From the NCBI GenBank assembly GCA_046263195.1, contig JBHELG010000040.1, positions 1 to 64,000 on the forward strand: a DNA stretch of 64,000 bases, given 5' to 3'. Under the pieces are notes generated by a model, which was not told the DNA's origin, made no database searches, and saw nothing but the letters and a program-made list of their open reading frames with translations. Within the stretch, counting starts at the first letter, position 1, and each line of letters opens with the position of its first letter. Positions 18,657 through 26,957 of the stretch are shown piece after piece. The position numbers were made by a program, and so were the translations under genes. Source of the stretch: JBHELG01 sp046263195 (GTDB taxonomy: Bacteria; Actinomycetota; Nitriliruptoria; Nitriliruptorales; JAHWKO01).

Positions 18657-18837
18657 GGCGCCTCCTGTCTCCTCCCCGAGTTTATGGAGGCCCCTGGTCC
18701 AGTACCGCCTCCGGTTGCAGCGACCCGACGGTGATTCCTCCCGGTTTCCGCTACGTGGGCTTCAGCGCGAATGCTCACGCGATCGGGACGTCTCCACATA
18801 CCGGACCGTATTGCTCGTCGCGGTGCCATCGGCCGAT

Positions 18838-19209
18838 CTATAGGTCGTTCGGCGAGTCAGGAGCATTTCGCCGATCGATGTACTCGAACCTCGAGCCATC
18901 GGGGTGTCGTGCGACGAGGTTGCGGCCTGAGGCGGCGTCGTGAGGGCCGGACACGATCTCTCCCCCGAATTCGCGTACCACGTCCGCAACGTCGTCAATG
19001 TCGTCGACGAGAATTGTGGCGTTCACCCAAGTGAGGGCGACGAGCGCGGCGGGGGCGCCTGACAGCAGCAGGAAACCGCCGATCCGGGCGAGAGAGACCT
19101 GCCCATAGGCGAATCGTTCCGCTACCTCGCCGGTCAGCGCCTCGTAGAAGGAGACGGCATCGTCGAGGTCCTCAACGACCACCCGAACAGTGATGCCCCT
19201 GATGGCCAT
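18838..19209 (-). CDS. VOC-family (glyoxalase/bleomycin resistance) protein
   Basis: A 123-residue single-domain VOC protein: TVRVVVEDLDDAVSFYEALTG at the start and the paired strand motif FGGEIVSGPHDAASGRN, ending in HPDGSRFEYIDR, as in many small metal-dependent VOC enzymes. The start ATG at 19209 was preferred to an upstream in-frame codon because GGGAGGA lies 8 bases ahead. Likely a dimer. The substrate is unknown; the family includes isomerases, dioxygenases and resistance proteins. Confidence 0.8.
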   Translation of the reverse strand: MAIRGITVRVVVEDLDDAVSFYEALTGEVAERFAYGQVSLARIGGFLLLSGAPAALVALTWVNATILVDDIDDVADVVREFGGEIVSGPHDAASGRNLVARHPDGSRFEYIDRRNAPDSPNDL

Positions 19210-19311
19210 GTAATCAGGTCCTCCCGCAGGCCACGGCTCCAACTCCCCCTATTCATCCCGCCCACCTCCGCCGCGGTCCGCAGGCCCGAGACCGCGGCTC
19301 CGATCTCCCAT

Positions 19312-20967
19312 CTAATGACGGAAGTGCCGTCGACCCGTGAAGACCATGGGGATTCCGTGTTCGTCCGTGGCCGCGGTCACCTCGGAGTCGCGCACCGACC
19401 CCCCAGGCTGCACGATGGCAGTCACCCCCGCGGCTGCGGCCACGTCTGGACCGTCCCTGAAGGGGAAGAAGGCGTCGCTGGCGAGAACCGCTCCGGCGGC
19501 CCGTCCCTCCGATTTCGTGACGGCCAAGTGAACCGCGTCGACCCGGCTCATCTGGCCGGCTCCCACCCCGACCACCTGCCGGTCCTTGGCAAGCACTATC
19601 GCATTCGACTTCACGTGCTTGCATACCTGCCATGCGAAGAGGAGCTCTCCGAACGCGTCGGCGCTCGGAGTGACCCTGCCGGCCACCTTCCAGTCTGCGA
19701 CGGAGTCCCGCCCAGCGTCCGCGTCCTGAACCAGGAGCCCGCCCTGAATGGAGCGCATGACGAGCGGGGGAGCGCTGGCCCCTGCCGCGTCCCGCCCGCC
19801 CGGCGGCTTCGCCGCCAACCCGTCGGGATCATCGCGCAGCACGGCGATAGCGGGACGGGTGATCTTGAGCAGGCGGAGGCCCTGTTTGCGGCGGAGCACC
19901 TCGAGCGCCTCATCCCTGTAACCGGGAGCGACGACCACCTCGGTGAATACCCCAGCGATGGCCTCGGCGGTGGGCCCGTCGACAGGACGATTCACGGCCA
20001 CAATTCCGCCGAAGGCGGATAACGTGTCGCCTTCGACCGCCCGCCGGTAGGCGCTGACCAGGTCCTCCTCCCGTCCGTGCGGGGCGAGGGCAACACCGGC
20101 CGGATTCATGTGCTTGACGATGGCCACGCAGGGCTCGTCGAAGTCGCCCACCAGCTCCCAGGCCGCGTCGGCGTCGAGCAAATTGTTGTAGGACAATTCT
20201 TTTCCCTGGAGCTGGAAAGCGCTCGAGAGTCCCGTGCTTCCTCCCGCGAGGTCGATGTAGTGGGCTGCACGCTGGTGCGGGTTCTCGCCGTAGCGCAGCG
20301 TCCGCACGCGGCGGTAGACGGGCCCAAGTTGGCCGGGGAAGGGCTCGTCACGCTGGAACCAGGCTGCTATCGCCGCGTCGTAGGCCGCGGTGTGCTGGAA
20401 CGCCTTTGAGGCCAGACGATGACGGGCCTCCCCGGTCAAGCCCCCGCCGGAGCGCAGCTCGGCGAGTAGCCAGCCATAGTCATCCGGGTCGACGACCACT
20501 CCAACCGAGGAGTGGTTCTTCGCGGCCGCACGCAGCAGGGTCGGGCCCCCGATGTCGATCATCTCGACGATCTCCGCACTCGAGCCGCCTGCGGCCATCG
20601 TCTCCCGGAAGGGATAGAGGTTGCAAACGACGAGGTCGATGGGCGGGATTCCGAGGGCTTCGAGCTCGGCCTCGTGGGCGGGCTTGTACCGGTCGGCGAG
20701 GATGCCGGCATGGACACGTGGATGGAGGGTCTTGACCCGACCTTCGAGGCACTCGGGAAAGCCAGTCACCTCGGCCACCTCGGTGACCGGCACGTCGCCT
20801 GCCGCGATCGTCGCGGCCGTGCTGCCCGTGGAGACTATGGCCACGTCCAACTCGTGGAGACCTGCAGCGAGTTCGGCGAGGCCCGACTTGTCGTAGACGC
20901 TGACGAGCGCCCGCCTGACCGCACGAAGCCCGCTTAGCTGCACGTGATTGGAGCCGGGGAGGGTCAC
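19312..20967 (-). CDS. purH: Bifunctional AICAR transformylase/IMP cyclohydrolase
   Basis: The last two steps of purine synthesis. The 551-residue protein has the N-terminal MGS-like cyclohydrolase domain ([24 protein letters not shown] [16 protein letters not shown]) and the transformylase domain with [26 protein letters not shown] and [11 protein letters not shown]-terminal [10 protein letters not shown] is typical. Start GTG; it follows purN by 11 bp, so the two are an operon. FolD encoded nearby makes the 10-formyl-THF both enzymes use. Confidence 0.96.
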   Translation of the reverse strand: MTLPGSNHVQLSGLRAVRRALVSVYDKSGLAELAAGLHELDVAIVSTGSTAATIAAGDVPVTEVAEVTGFPECLEGRVKTLHPRVHAGILADRYKPAHEAELEALGIPPIDLVVCNLYPFRETMAAGGSSAEIVEMIDIGGPTLLRAAAKNHSSVGVVVDPDDYGWLLAELRSGGGLTGEARHRLASKAFQHTAAYDAAIAAWFQRDEPFPGQLGPVYRRVRTLRYGENPHQRAAHYIDLAGGSTGLSSAFQLQGKELSYNNLLDADAAWELVGDFDEPCVAIVKHMNPAGVALAPHGREEDLVSAYRRAVEGDTLSAFGGIVAVNRPVDGPTAEAIAGVFTEVVVAPGYRDEALEVLRRKQGLRLLKITRPAIAVLRDDPDGLAAKPPGGRDAAGASAPPLVMRSIQGGLLVQDADAGRDSVADWKVAGRVTPSADAFGELLFAWQVCKHVKSNAIVLAKDRQVVGVGAGQMSRVDAVHLAVTKSEGRAAGAVLASDAFFPFRDGPDVAAAAGVTAIVQPGGSVRDSEVTAATDEHGIPMVFTGRRHFRH

Positions 20968-20978
20968 GCGCGGTCTCC

Positions 20979-21668
20979 TTACGGAAGAGCCGGCTGCTCG
21001 GGCGAAGCCAGATCGAGGACGGTCAGGGCATCAGCGCTCGCTGCTGGCACGATTCGTGTGCGACGACCCTCGACCAGCACGCGGTCGTTGCAGAGCAACT
21101 TCACGACCGCGGGGAGCAGGACGTGCTCGACCTCTTTGATGCGCTCGTGCAGCGACGCCTCGTCGTCATCCCAAGCAACCTCGACGGTGTGCTGAGCGAT
21201 GATGGGCCCATGGTCGACCTGCTCGTCGACGAGGTGGGCCGTCGTGCCAGTGATCTTCACGCCGTACTCGAGTGCCTCACGCACGGCCCGCGGGCCGGGG
21301 AAGGCCGGCAGCAGCGAAGGATGGATGTTGACGACCCGGTCCGGCCAGCGCTCGAGGAAGCGGGGGGACAAGATGCGCATGAAGCCCGCGAGGACAACAA
21401 GGCCGGGCTCGTAGGCGGAGATCGCTTCGGTCAGACTGTCCTCCCAGCTGTAGCGGTCGTGGTGGTCAGCGAAGGCGATCGCGAGACCAGGTATCCCTGC
21501 CGCCCGGGCACGCTCGAGTGCGGGACATCCAGCCTGATCACTTGCCACGACTGCTACCTCCCCCCCATACGTCGGATCCGCCGCGATAGCGTCGAGCAAC
21601 GCCTGCAGGTTCGTGCCTCTTCCGGAGACGAGCACGGCAATGCGCCGGGGGGGCGTGGCTTCGGGCAC
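20979..21668 (-). CDS. purN: Phosphoribosylglycinamide formyltransferase
   Basis: Formylates GAR with 10-formyl-THF in purine synthesis. The open frame extends far upstream, but family homology begins at RRIAVLVSGRGTNLQALLDAI. The GTG at 21668 has GGAG eight bases upstream and gives a 229-residue protein. Motifs: VVLAGFMRILSPRFLERW and VNIHPSLLPAFPG (catalytic His in NIHPSLLP), TGTTAHLVDEQVDHGPII with catalytic His and Asp. purH follows 11 bp downstream. A strong hairpin lies in the leader. Confidence 0.93.
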   Translation of the reverse strand: MPEATPPRRIAVLVSGRGTNLQALLDAIAADPTYGGEVAVVASDQAGCPALERARAAGIPGLAIAFADHHDRYSWEDSLTEAISAYEPGLVVLAGFMRILSPRFLERWPDRVVNIHPSLLPAFPGPRAVREALEYGVKITGTTAHLVDEQVDHGPIIAQHTVEVAWDDDEASLHERIKEVEHVLLPAVVKLLCNDRVLVEGRRTRIVPAASADALTVLDLASPEQPALP

Positions 21669-21692
21669 CTCGGCAGCTCCGGCGTGGGGGAG

Positions 21693-21719
21693 GGCGGTCT
21701 TGGCTTGCCCAAGACCGCC
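21693..21719 (-). promoter_or_regulatory. Hairpin in the purN leader
   Basis: An 11-bp perfect inverted repeat with a 5-nt loop: arms 21693-21703 and 21709-21719 (GGCGGTCTTGG and its complement). On the transcript it ends 24 bases before the purN GTG. No U-run follows, so it is not a classic terminator; it may influence purN translation or be the end of an element upstream. Confidence 0.5.
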
Positions 21720-21951
21720 GGCGGGACAATGTAGGACGGGTCTCCCAATACAAAGCGCCAGTCCGCTGTGCGCTCGCTGGCCGCCCGCCGAGCCTAGGTC
21801 GACGAGGCAGTGAAGAGGTAGAGCCCGACGCGGCCACTCAGCAGCAGCACGCGAGCACAAGCCGTCGCGACGTCTTCCCGGGTGCGGTGGGTTCCCCGCA
21901 AGTCCGGCGATGTCAGCCCTAGTCTGTGGGGGCTGGTGGCGAGGAGGCGAC

Positions 21952-22476
21952 GTGCGAAGCGACTTCGCACTGCAGCTGCGCATGATGCTGCGGCCACGCG
22001 GCACGCTCGGCATCGCCGTCGTAATCGCCGGCCTCATCGGTGTCATCGCCGTGTATCTACCGTGGTACGAGTTGAACGCGAACGTGACGCTGCTCGGCCA
22101 CACCCGCGGAGGATCGCTCGCAACCCTCGCGGGATGGCAGGCCCAGCCCTGGATATGGCTGGGTGCCGCCCTCTCAGCCATCGCCTCGGCGCTGGGGCTG
22201 GCAGTAGCCCTCGACCACCAGCCGCCCTCGACCCGGCGAAACCTCTTCGCTCTCGCCCTCTCCATAGCAGCCGTAGCCGGGATGAGTGCCCTACTCGACC
22301 CACCGCCCGCTCGCTTCCTCACCGAAACGCGCATACAACAGCTCGAAGCAGCCGCTGCACGCATGCCCGAGGACGTGACTCTTCGCCTGGCCGTGCGTCC
22401 GGGATTCGGATTGTGGGTGACGCTCATCGGAGCCGCGCTGCTCATCGCTGGGGCGTTCATGATTCGGGAGGCGTGA
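21952..22476 (+). CDS. Small membrane protein upstream of hyuA
   Basis: A 174-residue protein with four likely transmembrane segments: TLGIAVVIAGLIGVIAVYLP, WIWLGAALSAIASALGLAVA, LFALALSIAAVAGMSALL and LWVTLIGAALLIAGAFMI. The GTG at 21952 is preferred over an ATG at 21910 because GAGGAGG lies immediately upstream. It ends 3 bp before the hyuA start and so is probably co-transcribed. A Trp-Tyr element (LPWYELN) after the first segment is reminiscent of small actinobacterial TM proteins. No function assigned. Confidence 0.7.
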   Translation: MRSDFALQLRMMLRPRGTLGIAVVIAGLIGVIAVYLPWYELNANVTLLGHTRGGSLATLAGWQAQPWIWLGAALSAIASALGLAVALDHQPPSTRRNLFALALSIAAVAGMSALLDPPPARFLTETRIQQLEAAAARMPEDVTLRLAVRPGFGLWVTLIGAALLIAGAFMIREA

Positions 22477-22479
22477 ACC

Positions 22480-24561
22480 ATGTCCGAGTCCGGAGCAGCA
22501 CGCCAAGCCCACGACAAGGGCTCCGGCAAGTCGGGCGAGGGGTCTGCCCGCACGCGCCTGGGTGTAGACGTCGGTGGCACCTTCACGGACCTCGTGTTCG
22601 ACGACGGAGAACGTCTCCACTCGGCAAAGGTCCCCTCCACGAAGCAGGACCAGGCCGAGGGCGTGCTCAGTGGCGTCGAACGGCTGTCGCTGGACCCGGC
22701 CGTGGTGAGCCGCTTCGCCCACGGAACGACCGTGGCGACGAACACCGTGCTCGAGCGTGTCGGTGCCCGCACCGTGCTCGTCACGACCGCCGGCTTCAGA
22801 GATGTCCTCGAGATCGGCCGGCAGAACCGGCCCAGCCTCTATGACCTCTTTGCTGATCGGCCGGATCCGCTCGTCACCCGCGAACTTGTGGTCGAAGCCG
22901 ACGAGCGCTTGGCCGCCGACGGAACCGTGTTGCGCCCACTGGCCGACGCGAGGGGGGTTGCGGCGGCGGTGCGCGAACGGGAACCCGGATCGGTGGCGAT
23001 CTGCCTCCTGTTCTCCTTTCGAGACGACCGGCACGAGGCTTCGATCGCTGAGGCGATCGAAGCGCTCGATTTCCCGGGAGACCCACCCACGGTCAGTCGT
23101 TCGAGCGACGTGCTGCCTGTCTTTCGCGAGTACGAACGCGCGAGCACCACAGTGCTCAACGCCTACGTCGCCCCGACCATGTCGCGCTACCTCGGCAGCC
23201 TGTCGACCCGGCTCCAAGGAGCGGGCCTGAACTGTGACATCGAGGTGATGCGCTCGAGCGGGGGCACCTTCGCGGCCGACCTCGCTGCCCGCTACCCGGT
23301 CCAAACCCTGCTCAGCGGACCAGCGGCCGGAGCTTGGGGCGCGGCTGCAGTCGCACGTGCGATTGACCAACTCGAGGTCATTGCTTTCGACATGGGCGGG
23401 ACCTCCACCGATGTCACGCTCATCGATGGGGGACGCCCGGAGGTGACCGGGGAGGGTGCCATCGACGGGCTTCCGTTCGCAGTGCAGGCCACTGACGTGC
23501 ACACGGTCGGCGCGGGTGGGGGCAGCATCGCTTGGCGCGACGCGGGAGGCTCGTTGCGGGTGGGCCCCTCTTCGGCGGGGGCCGACCCGGGGCCAGCTGC
23601 TTACGGACGTGGTGGAACCAAACCGACCGTCACCGACGCTCACGTCGTGCTCGGACGCCTCGACCCGGAGGCGCAGCTTGGAGGCAGCCTCCGCCTCGAC
23701 CCGGATGCCGCGCGTGAAGCGGTCGAGCGGCTGGCAAAGGAGGTCGGCTTGGAGGTCGAAGAGTGCGCGGAGGGAATCGTCCGCGTCGCCGAGGCGAACA
23801 TCGCCCGGGCCCTGCGGGTCGTCTCCGTCGAGCGGGGTCGCGACCCCCGCGACTACGCGCTGCTCGCTTTCGGTGGGGCCGGCCCATTGCATCAGGGGCC
23901 GCTTGCACGCGAGCTCGGTTGCCGACTCGTCATCGTCCCTCCCCATGCCGGTGTCCTGTCCGCCATCGGACTGCTGGCGGCACCGGTCACGGTCGACGCC
24001 GTGCGAACCCACCTCGCCAGCCTGACCGACCTCGACAGCAACACTCTCGCGGCCGCCTGGGACGAGCTCGAGGACGAGACGGACCGGCTCCTCGAGTCAC
24101 AAGATGTTGCCGCCGCCTCCGCGCGACGCAGCGCCGACTGCCGTTATCACGGCCAGGCCTATGAGCTCGAAGTCGTGCACGGGTCAGACGACCCTGACCC
24201 CGAGCGGCTGGCCGAAGCCTTCCACTCGGCGCACGAGGAGCGTTACGGCTATGCACAGCCTGACGAGCCGGTCGAGGTCGTCAACCTCCGGGTCCGCGCG
24301 GAGGGACCGGTGCCGCCTGTGCCTCTCCCGGAGATCCCCGAGGGCGACGGCGCAGAGCGCGCGGAGACAGGGGCGCGACAAGTGATCCTGTCGGGAGAGA
24401 CCCGGGAATGCTCGATCTACAGGCGCGACCGCCTCGGGGCTGGCGACCACGTGAAGGGCCCCGCCGTGGTAGCCGGAGACGACACCACCTGCTTCCTCCT
24501 GCCGGACCAGGTCGCCGAAGTTGACCGTCTCGGCTGTCTCATCATTCAGGACGAGGCATGA
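22480..24561 (+). CDS. hyuA: N-methylhydantoinase A/acetone carboxylase beta-type protein
   Basis: The ATP-hydrolysing subunit of the hydantoinase/oxoprolinase/acetone carboxylase superfamily, cytoplasmic. The 693-residue protein has an N-terminal ASKHA-fold nucleotide site (LGVDVGGTFTDLVFDDGE), FAHGTTVATNTVLER, and the second phosphate loop AFDMGGTSTDVTLIDGG. VGAGGGSIAW and FGGAGPLHQGPLAREL match the family. Length is typical. Its partner hyuB lies on the same strand but 670 bp away rather than adjacent. The substrate (hydantoin, 5-oxoproline or other) cannot be told. Confidence 0.9.
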   Translation: MSESGAARQAHDKGSGKSGEGSARTRLGVDVGGTFTDLVFDDGERLHSAKVPSTKQDQAEGVLSGVERLSLDPAVVSRFAHGTTVATNTVLERVGARTVLVTTAGFRDVLEIGRQNRPSLYDLFADRPDPLVTRELVVEADERLAADGTVLRPLADARGVAAAVREREPGSVAICLLFSFRDDRHEASIAEAIEALDFPGDPPTVSRSSDVLPVFREYERASTTVLNAYVAPTMSRYLGSLSTRLQGAGLNCDIEVMRSSGGTFAADLAARYPVQTLLSGPAAGAWGAAAVARAIDQLEVIAFDMGGTSTDVTLIDGGRPEVTGEGAIDGLPFAVQATDVHTVGAGGGSIAWRDAGGSLRVGPSSAGADPGPAAYGRGGTKPTVTDAHVVLGRLDPEAQLGGSLRLDPDAAREAVERLAKEVGLEVEECAEGIVRVAEANIARALRVVSVERGRDPRDYALLAFGGAGPLHQGPLARELGCRLVIVPPHAGVLSAIGLLAAPVTVDAVRTHLASLTDLDSNTLAAAWDELEDETDRLLESQDVAAASARRSADCRYHGQAYELEVVHGSDDPDPERLAEAFHSAHEERYGYAQPDEPVEVVNLRVRAEGPVPPVPLPEIPEGDGAERAETGARQVILSGETRECSIYRRDRLGAGDHVKGPAVVAGDDTTCFLLPDQVAEVDRLGCLIIQDEA

Positions 24562-24659
24562 CCAACGAGACGAACTCAATCTCGTTGTACTGTCCTGTGA
24601 GGGTCATTATTCGAGTTGCTGTCGACAGCGCTTCCCTCTGCGCGATTGCGCTTTCCAAC

Positions 24660-24678
24660 TTAGGCTCAGCCTACCTTA
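24660..24678 (+). promoter_or_regulatory. Possible DtxR/IdeR-like iron box
   Basis: TTAGGCTCAGCCTACCTTA agrees with about 13 of 19 positions of the actinobacterial iron box recalled as TTAGGTTAGGCTAACCTAA. It lies 100 bp after hyuA and far from the next start, so the target is unclear. Weak call. Confidence 0.25.
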
Positions 24679-25141
24679 CCTAGCGGCACTTCTGCCTAAT
24701 TTATCCTGCTAAGCGTGCGATGATGGCACTCAACCCGCTCCAAATCACGAGTCAGCTTCTCCGGTTCCGCGGCGCGGTAGGGGATATGGGCCAAGAATGC
24801 TGTTGAATACCACGACAGTGGACTGGGGGAACCGCTGCTGTCTGAAACGCGACCCTCCCATCGCATTACATGCAAAACGACAAAAAGCGCCCCCCCGGAA
24901 ATAACTGAACCTATGCCCCATATATTTCGGCAATTCCGATGACTAACCGACTTTACTTCCATTGTCGCTTGCGTCAGCCGCGCCCGCTTTCGCGGCGCCC
25001 CCCGGCCCGGGCTCGAAGATGTGCACCCCGGGACAAAACAACATTGGCGGAGGTCCGGGGAACTCCGGGACCGGAGACAAGCATGGGGCTCCCCTCAAGG
25101 TGAAGCGCTGTCCGGGCACGTAGCTTCCTACCTTACCCTCC

Positions 25142-25178
25142 AAGCGAAGAGCGGCCCCTGGGGGGCCGCTCTTCGCTT
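25142..25178 (+). terminator. 17-bp perfect hairpin upstream of hyuB
   Basis: Arms 25142-25158 and 25162-25178 (AAGCGAAGAGCGGCCCC and its complement) with a TGG loop. A perfect stem of this length in a non-coding gap suggests a bidirectional terminator or the base of a structured RNA. No T-run follows on either strand, so intrinsic termination is not proven. Confidence 0.5.
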
Positions 25179-25232
25179 CGTTGCCACCGCACCAGCTAGC
25201 GTCGTCGTTCGGGTAGTGAGGACAGGAGTAGC

Positions 25233-26957
25233 GTGGACCCGGTCACGCTCGAGGTCACCCGCAATGCGCTCGTTGGAGTCGCCGAGGAGGCGGGGGCCGC
25301 GCTGCGACGTACCGCCTATTCGCCGAACATAAAGGAGCGGGTCGACTGCTCGACGGCTGTTTTCGACCCGAACGGCGACATGGTCGCGCAGGCCGAGCAC
25401 ATTCCCGTGCATCTCGGCTCGATGCCGGCATCGGTCGCGGCCGCCCTCGACGCTTTCGGTGAGCTGGCTCCTGGCGATCAGGTCCTCGTCTCTGATCCCT
25501 ATGCCGGCGGGACCCACCTGCCAGACTGGACGATGGTCGCCCCGGTTTGGCACGAGAGCCGCTTACTCGCTTTCGTAGCGACGCGCGCTCACCACGCCGA
25601 CGTCGGCGGTTCCGCGCCGGGGAGCATGCCGGCCGGAGCGACGGAGATCTTCGCCGAGGGGTTGCGCATACCACCCATCCGGCTGTTCCGAGATGGCAGC
25701 GAGGACCGTGACCTCGTCGCTCTGCTCACCACCAACACACGCACCCCGCGCGAGCGGACTGGCGACCTACGCGCCCAGGCAGGGGCCAACAGTCTCGCCA
25801 CCCGCCGGGTCGTCGAGCTGGCCGGGCGACTCGGTCCCGAACTCCTGCTGCAGGCCATGGCCGCGACCCAGGACCACGCCGAGAAGGCGGTGCGGGCGGC
25901 CATGGGCGAGGTTTCCGACGGGACGTACCGCTTCACGGACGTGCTGGACGACGACGGCGTCTCCGTTGACGCAATCGAGATACGGGCGACTGTGGAGATC
26001 CGGGGCGATCGCATGGTCATCGACTTCGACGGCAGTGCGCCTCAGTGCGAGGGGAGTGTGAACGCCCCCTTCGCGGTGACACTCTCCTGTTGCTACTTCG
26101 CGTTGCGGGCAGTGGTTGCGCCGGATGTGCCGGCCAACGCGGGCACGTACCGACCTCTCGCGGTCCATGCACCGCAGGGCAGCGTCGTCAACCCCCTCCC
26201 ACCCGCGGCGGTGTCGGCCGGCAACGTCGAGACCGCGCAGCGCATCGTTGACGTGCTGCTCGGTGCGCTCGCCCAGGCAGCGCCGGGGCGGGTCCCGGCA
26301 GCCTCCCAGGGAACGATGAACAACACCTTGCTCGGAGGCCCAAATCCGAGCACCGGGGAGGGTTTCGCCTACTACGAAACGGTCGCCGGCGGACAGGGCG
26401 CGCGACCCGACCGCGACGGCATGAGCGGTGTCCACACGCATATGACCAACACGCAGAACACCCCCGTCGAGGCGTTCGAGAGCTCCTATCCCCTGCGGGT
26501 CGTCGAGTATCGACTACGCGACGGGTCGGGTGGTGAAGGTCGCTACAGGGGTGGGGATGGCATCCGCCGTAGCCTCGAGGTCCTCGGGGAGCGGGCCACC
26601 CTCTCGCTGCTCACAGAGAGGCGACGCCACAGCCCCTGGGGGTTGGAAGGCGGCAAGGACGGCGCCCGCGGGCATAACTTCCTGCTGCGGGACGGCGAGG
26701 AACGAGAGCTGCCTTCGAAGGCGACCCTCACGCTGCGACGCGGAGATGTGGTGGTGGTCGAGACGCCAGGGGGCGGCGGATATGGTCACGCACGGGAGCC
26801 CGGAAGAGGGGTATCGGCCTCGCCACACCACGAACGAGGCGCGTTGGATCCCATCGGCGCTAGAAGCCCCCGCCCGCCGGGGCGGGCGGTTACCTGCCTG
26901 AGAGGAGCACATGTCGGACGAGCCGCTGGTCGCCGGCCTGGATGTGGGGACGGGTAG
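25233..26957 (+). CDS. hyuB: N-methylhydantoinase B-type protein
   Basis: Partner of HyuA in the hydantoinase/oxoprolinase superfamily. The frame is 574 residues. N-terminal DPVTLEVTRNALVGVAEEAG, HIPVHLGSMP, DPYAGGTHLPDW and DVGGSAPGSMP are family hallmarks, as are QGTMNNTLLGG and ETPGGGGYG near residue 520. The GTG start follows AGGACAGGAG. After GGGGYG the last ~50 residues are Arg/Pro-rich and unlike the usual short tail, contain a GC hairpin (26870-26889), and overlap the next gene by 47 bp. A frameshift near 26790 would end the protein at 26901 instead. Confidence 0.88.
   Translation: MDPVTLEVTRNALVGVAEEAGAALRRTAYSPNIKERVDCSTAVFDPNGDMVAQAEHIPVHLGSMPASVAAALDAFGELAPGDQVLVSDPYAGGTHLPDWTMVAPVWHESRLLAFVATRAHHADVGGSAPGSMPAGATEIFAEGLRIPPIRLFRDGSEDRDLVALLTTNTRTPRERTGDLRAQAGANSLATRRVVELAGRLGPELLLQAMAATQDHAEKAVRAAMGEVSDGTYRFTDVLDDDGVSVDAIEIRATVEIRGDRMVIDFDGSAPQCEGSVNAPFAVTLSCCYFALRAVVAPDVPANAGTYRPLAVHAPQGSVVNPLPPAAVSAGNVETAQRIVDVLLGALAQAAPGRVPAASQGTMNNTLLGGPNPSTGEGFAYYETVAGGQGARPDRDGMSGVHTHMTNTQNTPVEAFESSYPLRVVEYRLRDGSGGEGRYRGGDGIRRSLEVLGERATLSLLTERRRHSPWGLEGGKDGARGHNFLLRDGEERELPSKATLTLRRGDVVVVETPGGGGYGHAREPGRGVSASPHHERGALDPIGARSPRPPGRAVTCLRGAHVGRAAGRRPGCGDG

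Larger units (their letters stand above)
24562..25232 (+). other. Long AT-richer gap between hyuA and hyuB
   Basis: No recognised gene in 671 bases, where hyuA and hyuB are normally adjacent. The left half is clearly lower in GC than its surroundings (TATATTTCGG, CAAAACGACAAAAAG). The right part contains GC-rich inverted repeats, including a fold around 25052-25072 and a 17-bp perfect hairpin at 25142-25178. A minus-strand frame 24943-25143 (TTG start) could encode about 66 residues (SYVPGQRFTL, PEFPGPPPMLFCPGVHIFEP), but no family is recognised. Confidence 0.6.

Noticed and set aside
21669..22784. 601-residue version of purN
   Set aside because: The extension has no PurN homology and runs antisense through hyuA and the membrane protein gene.
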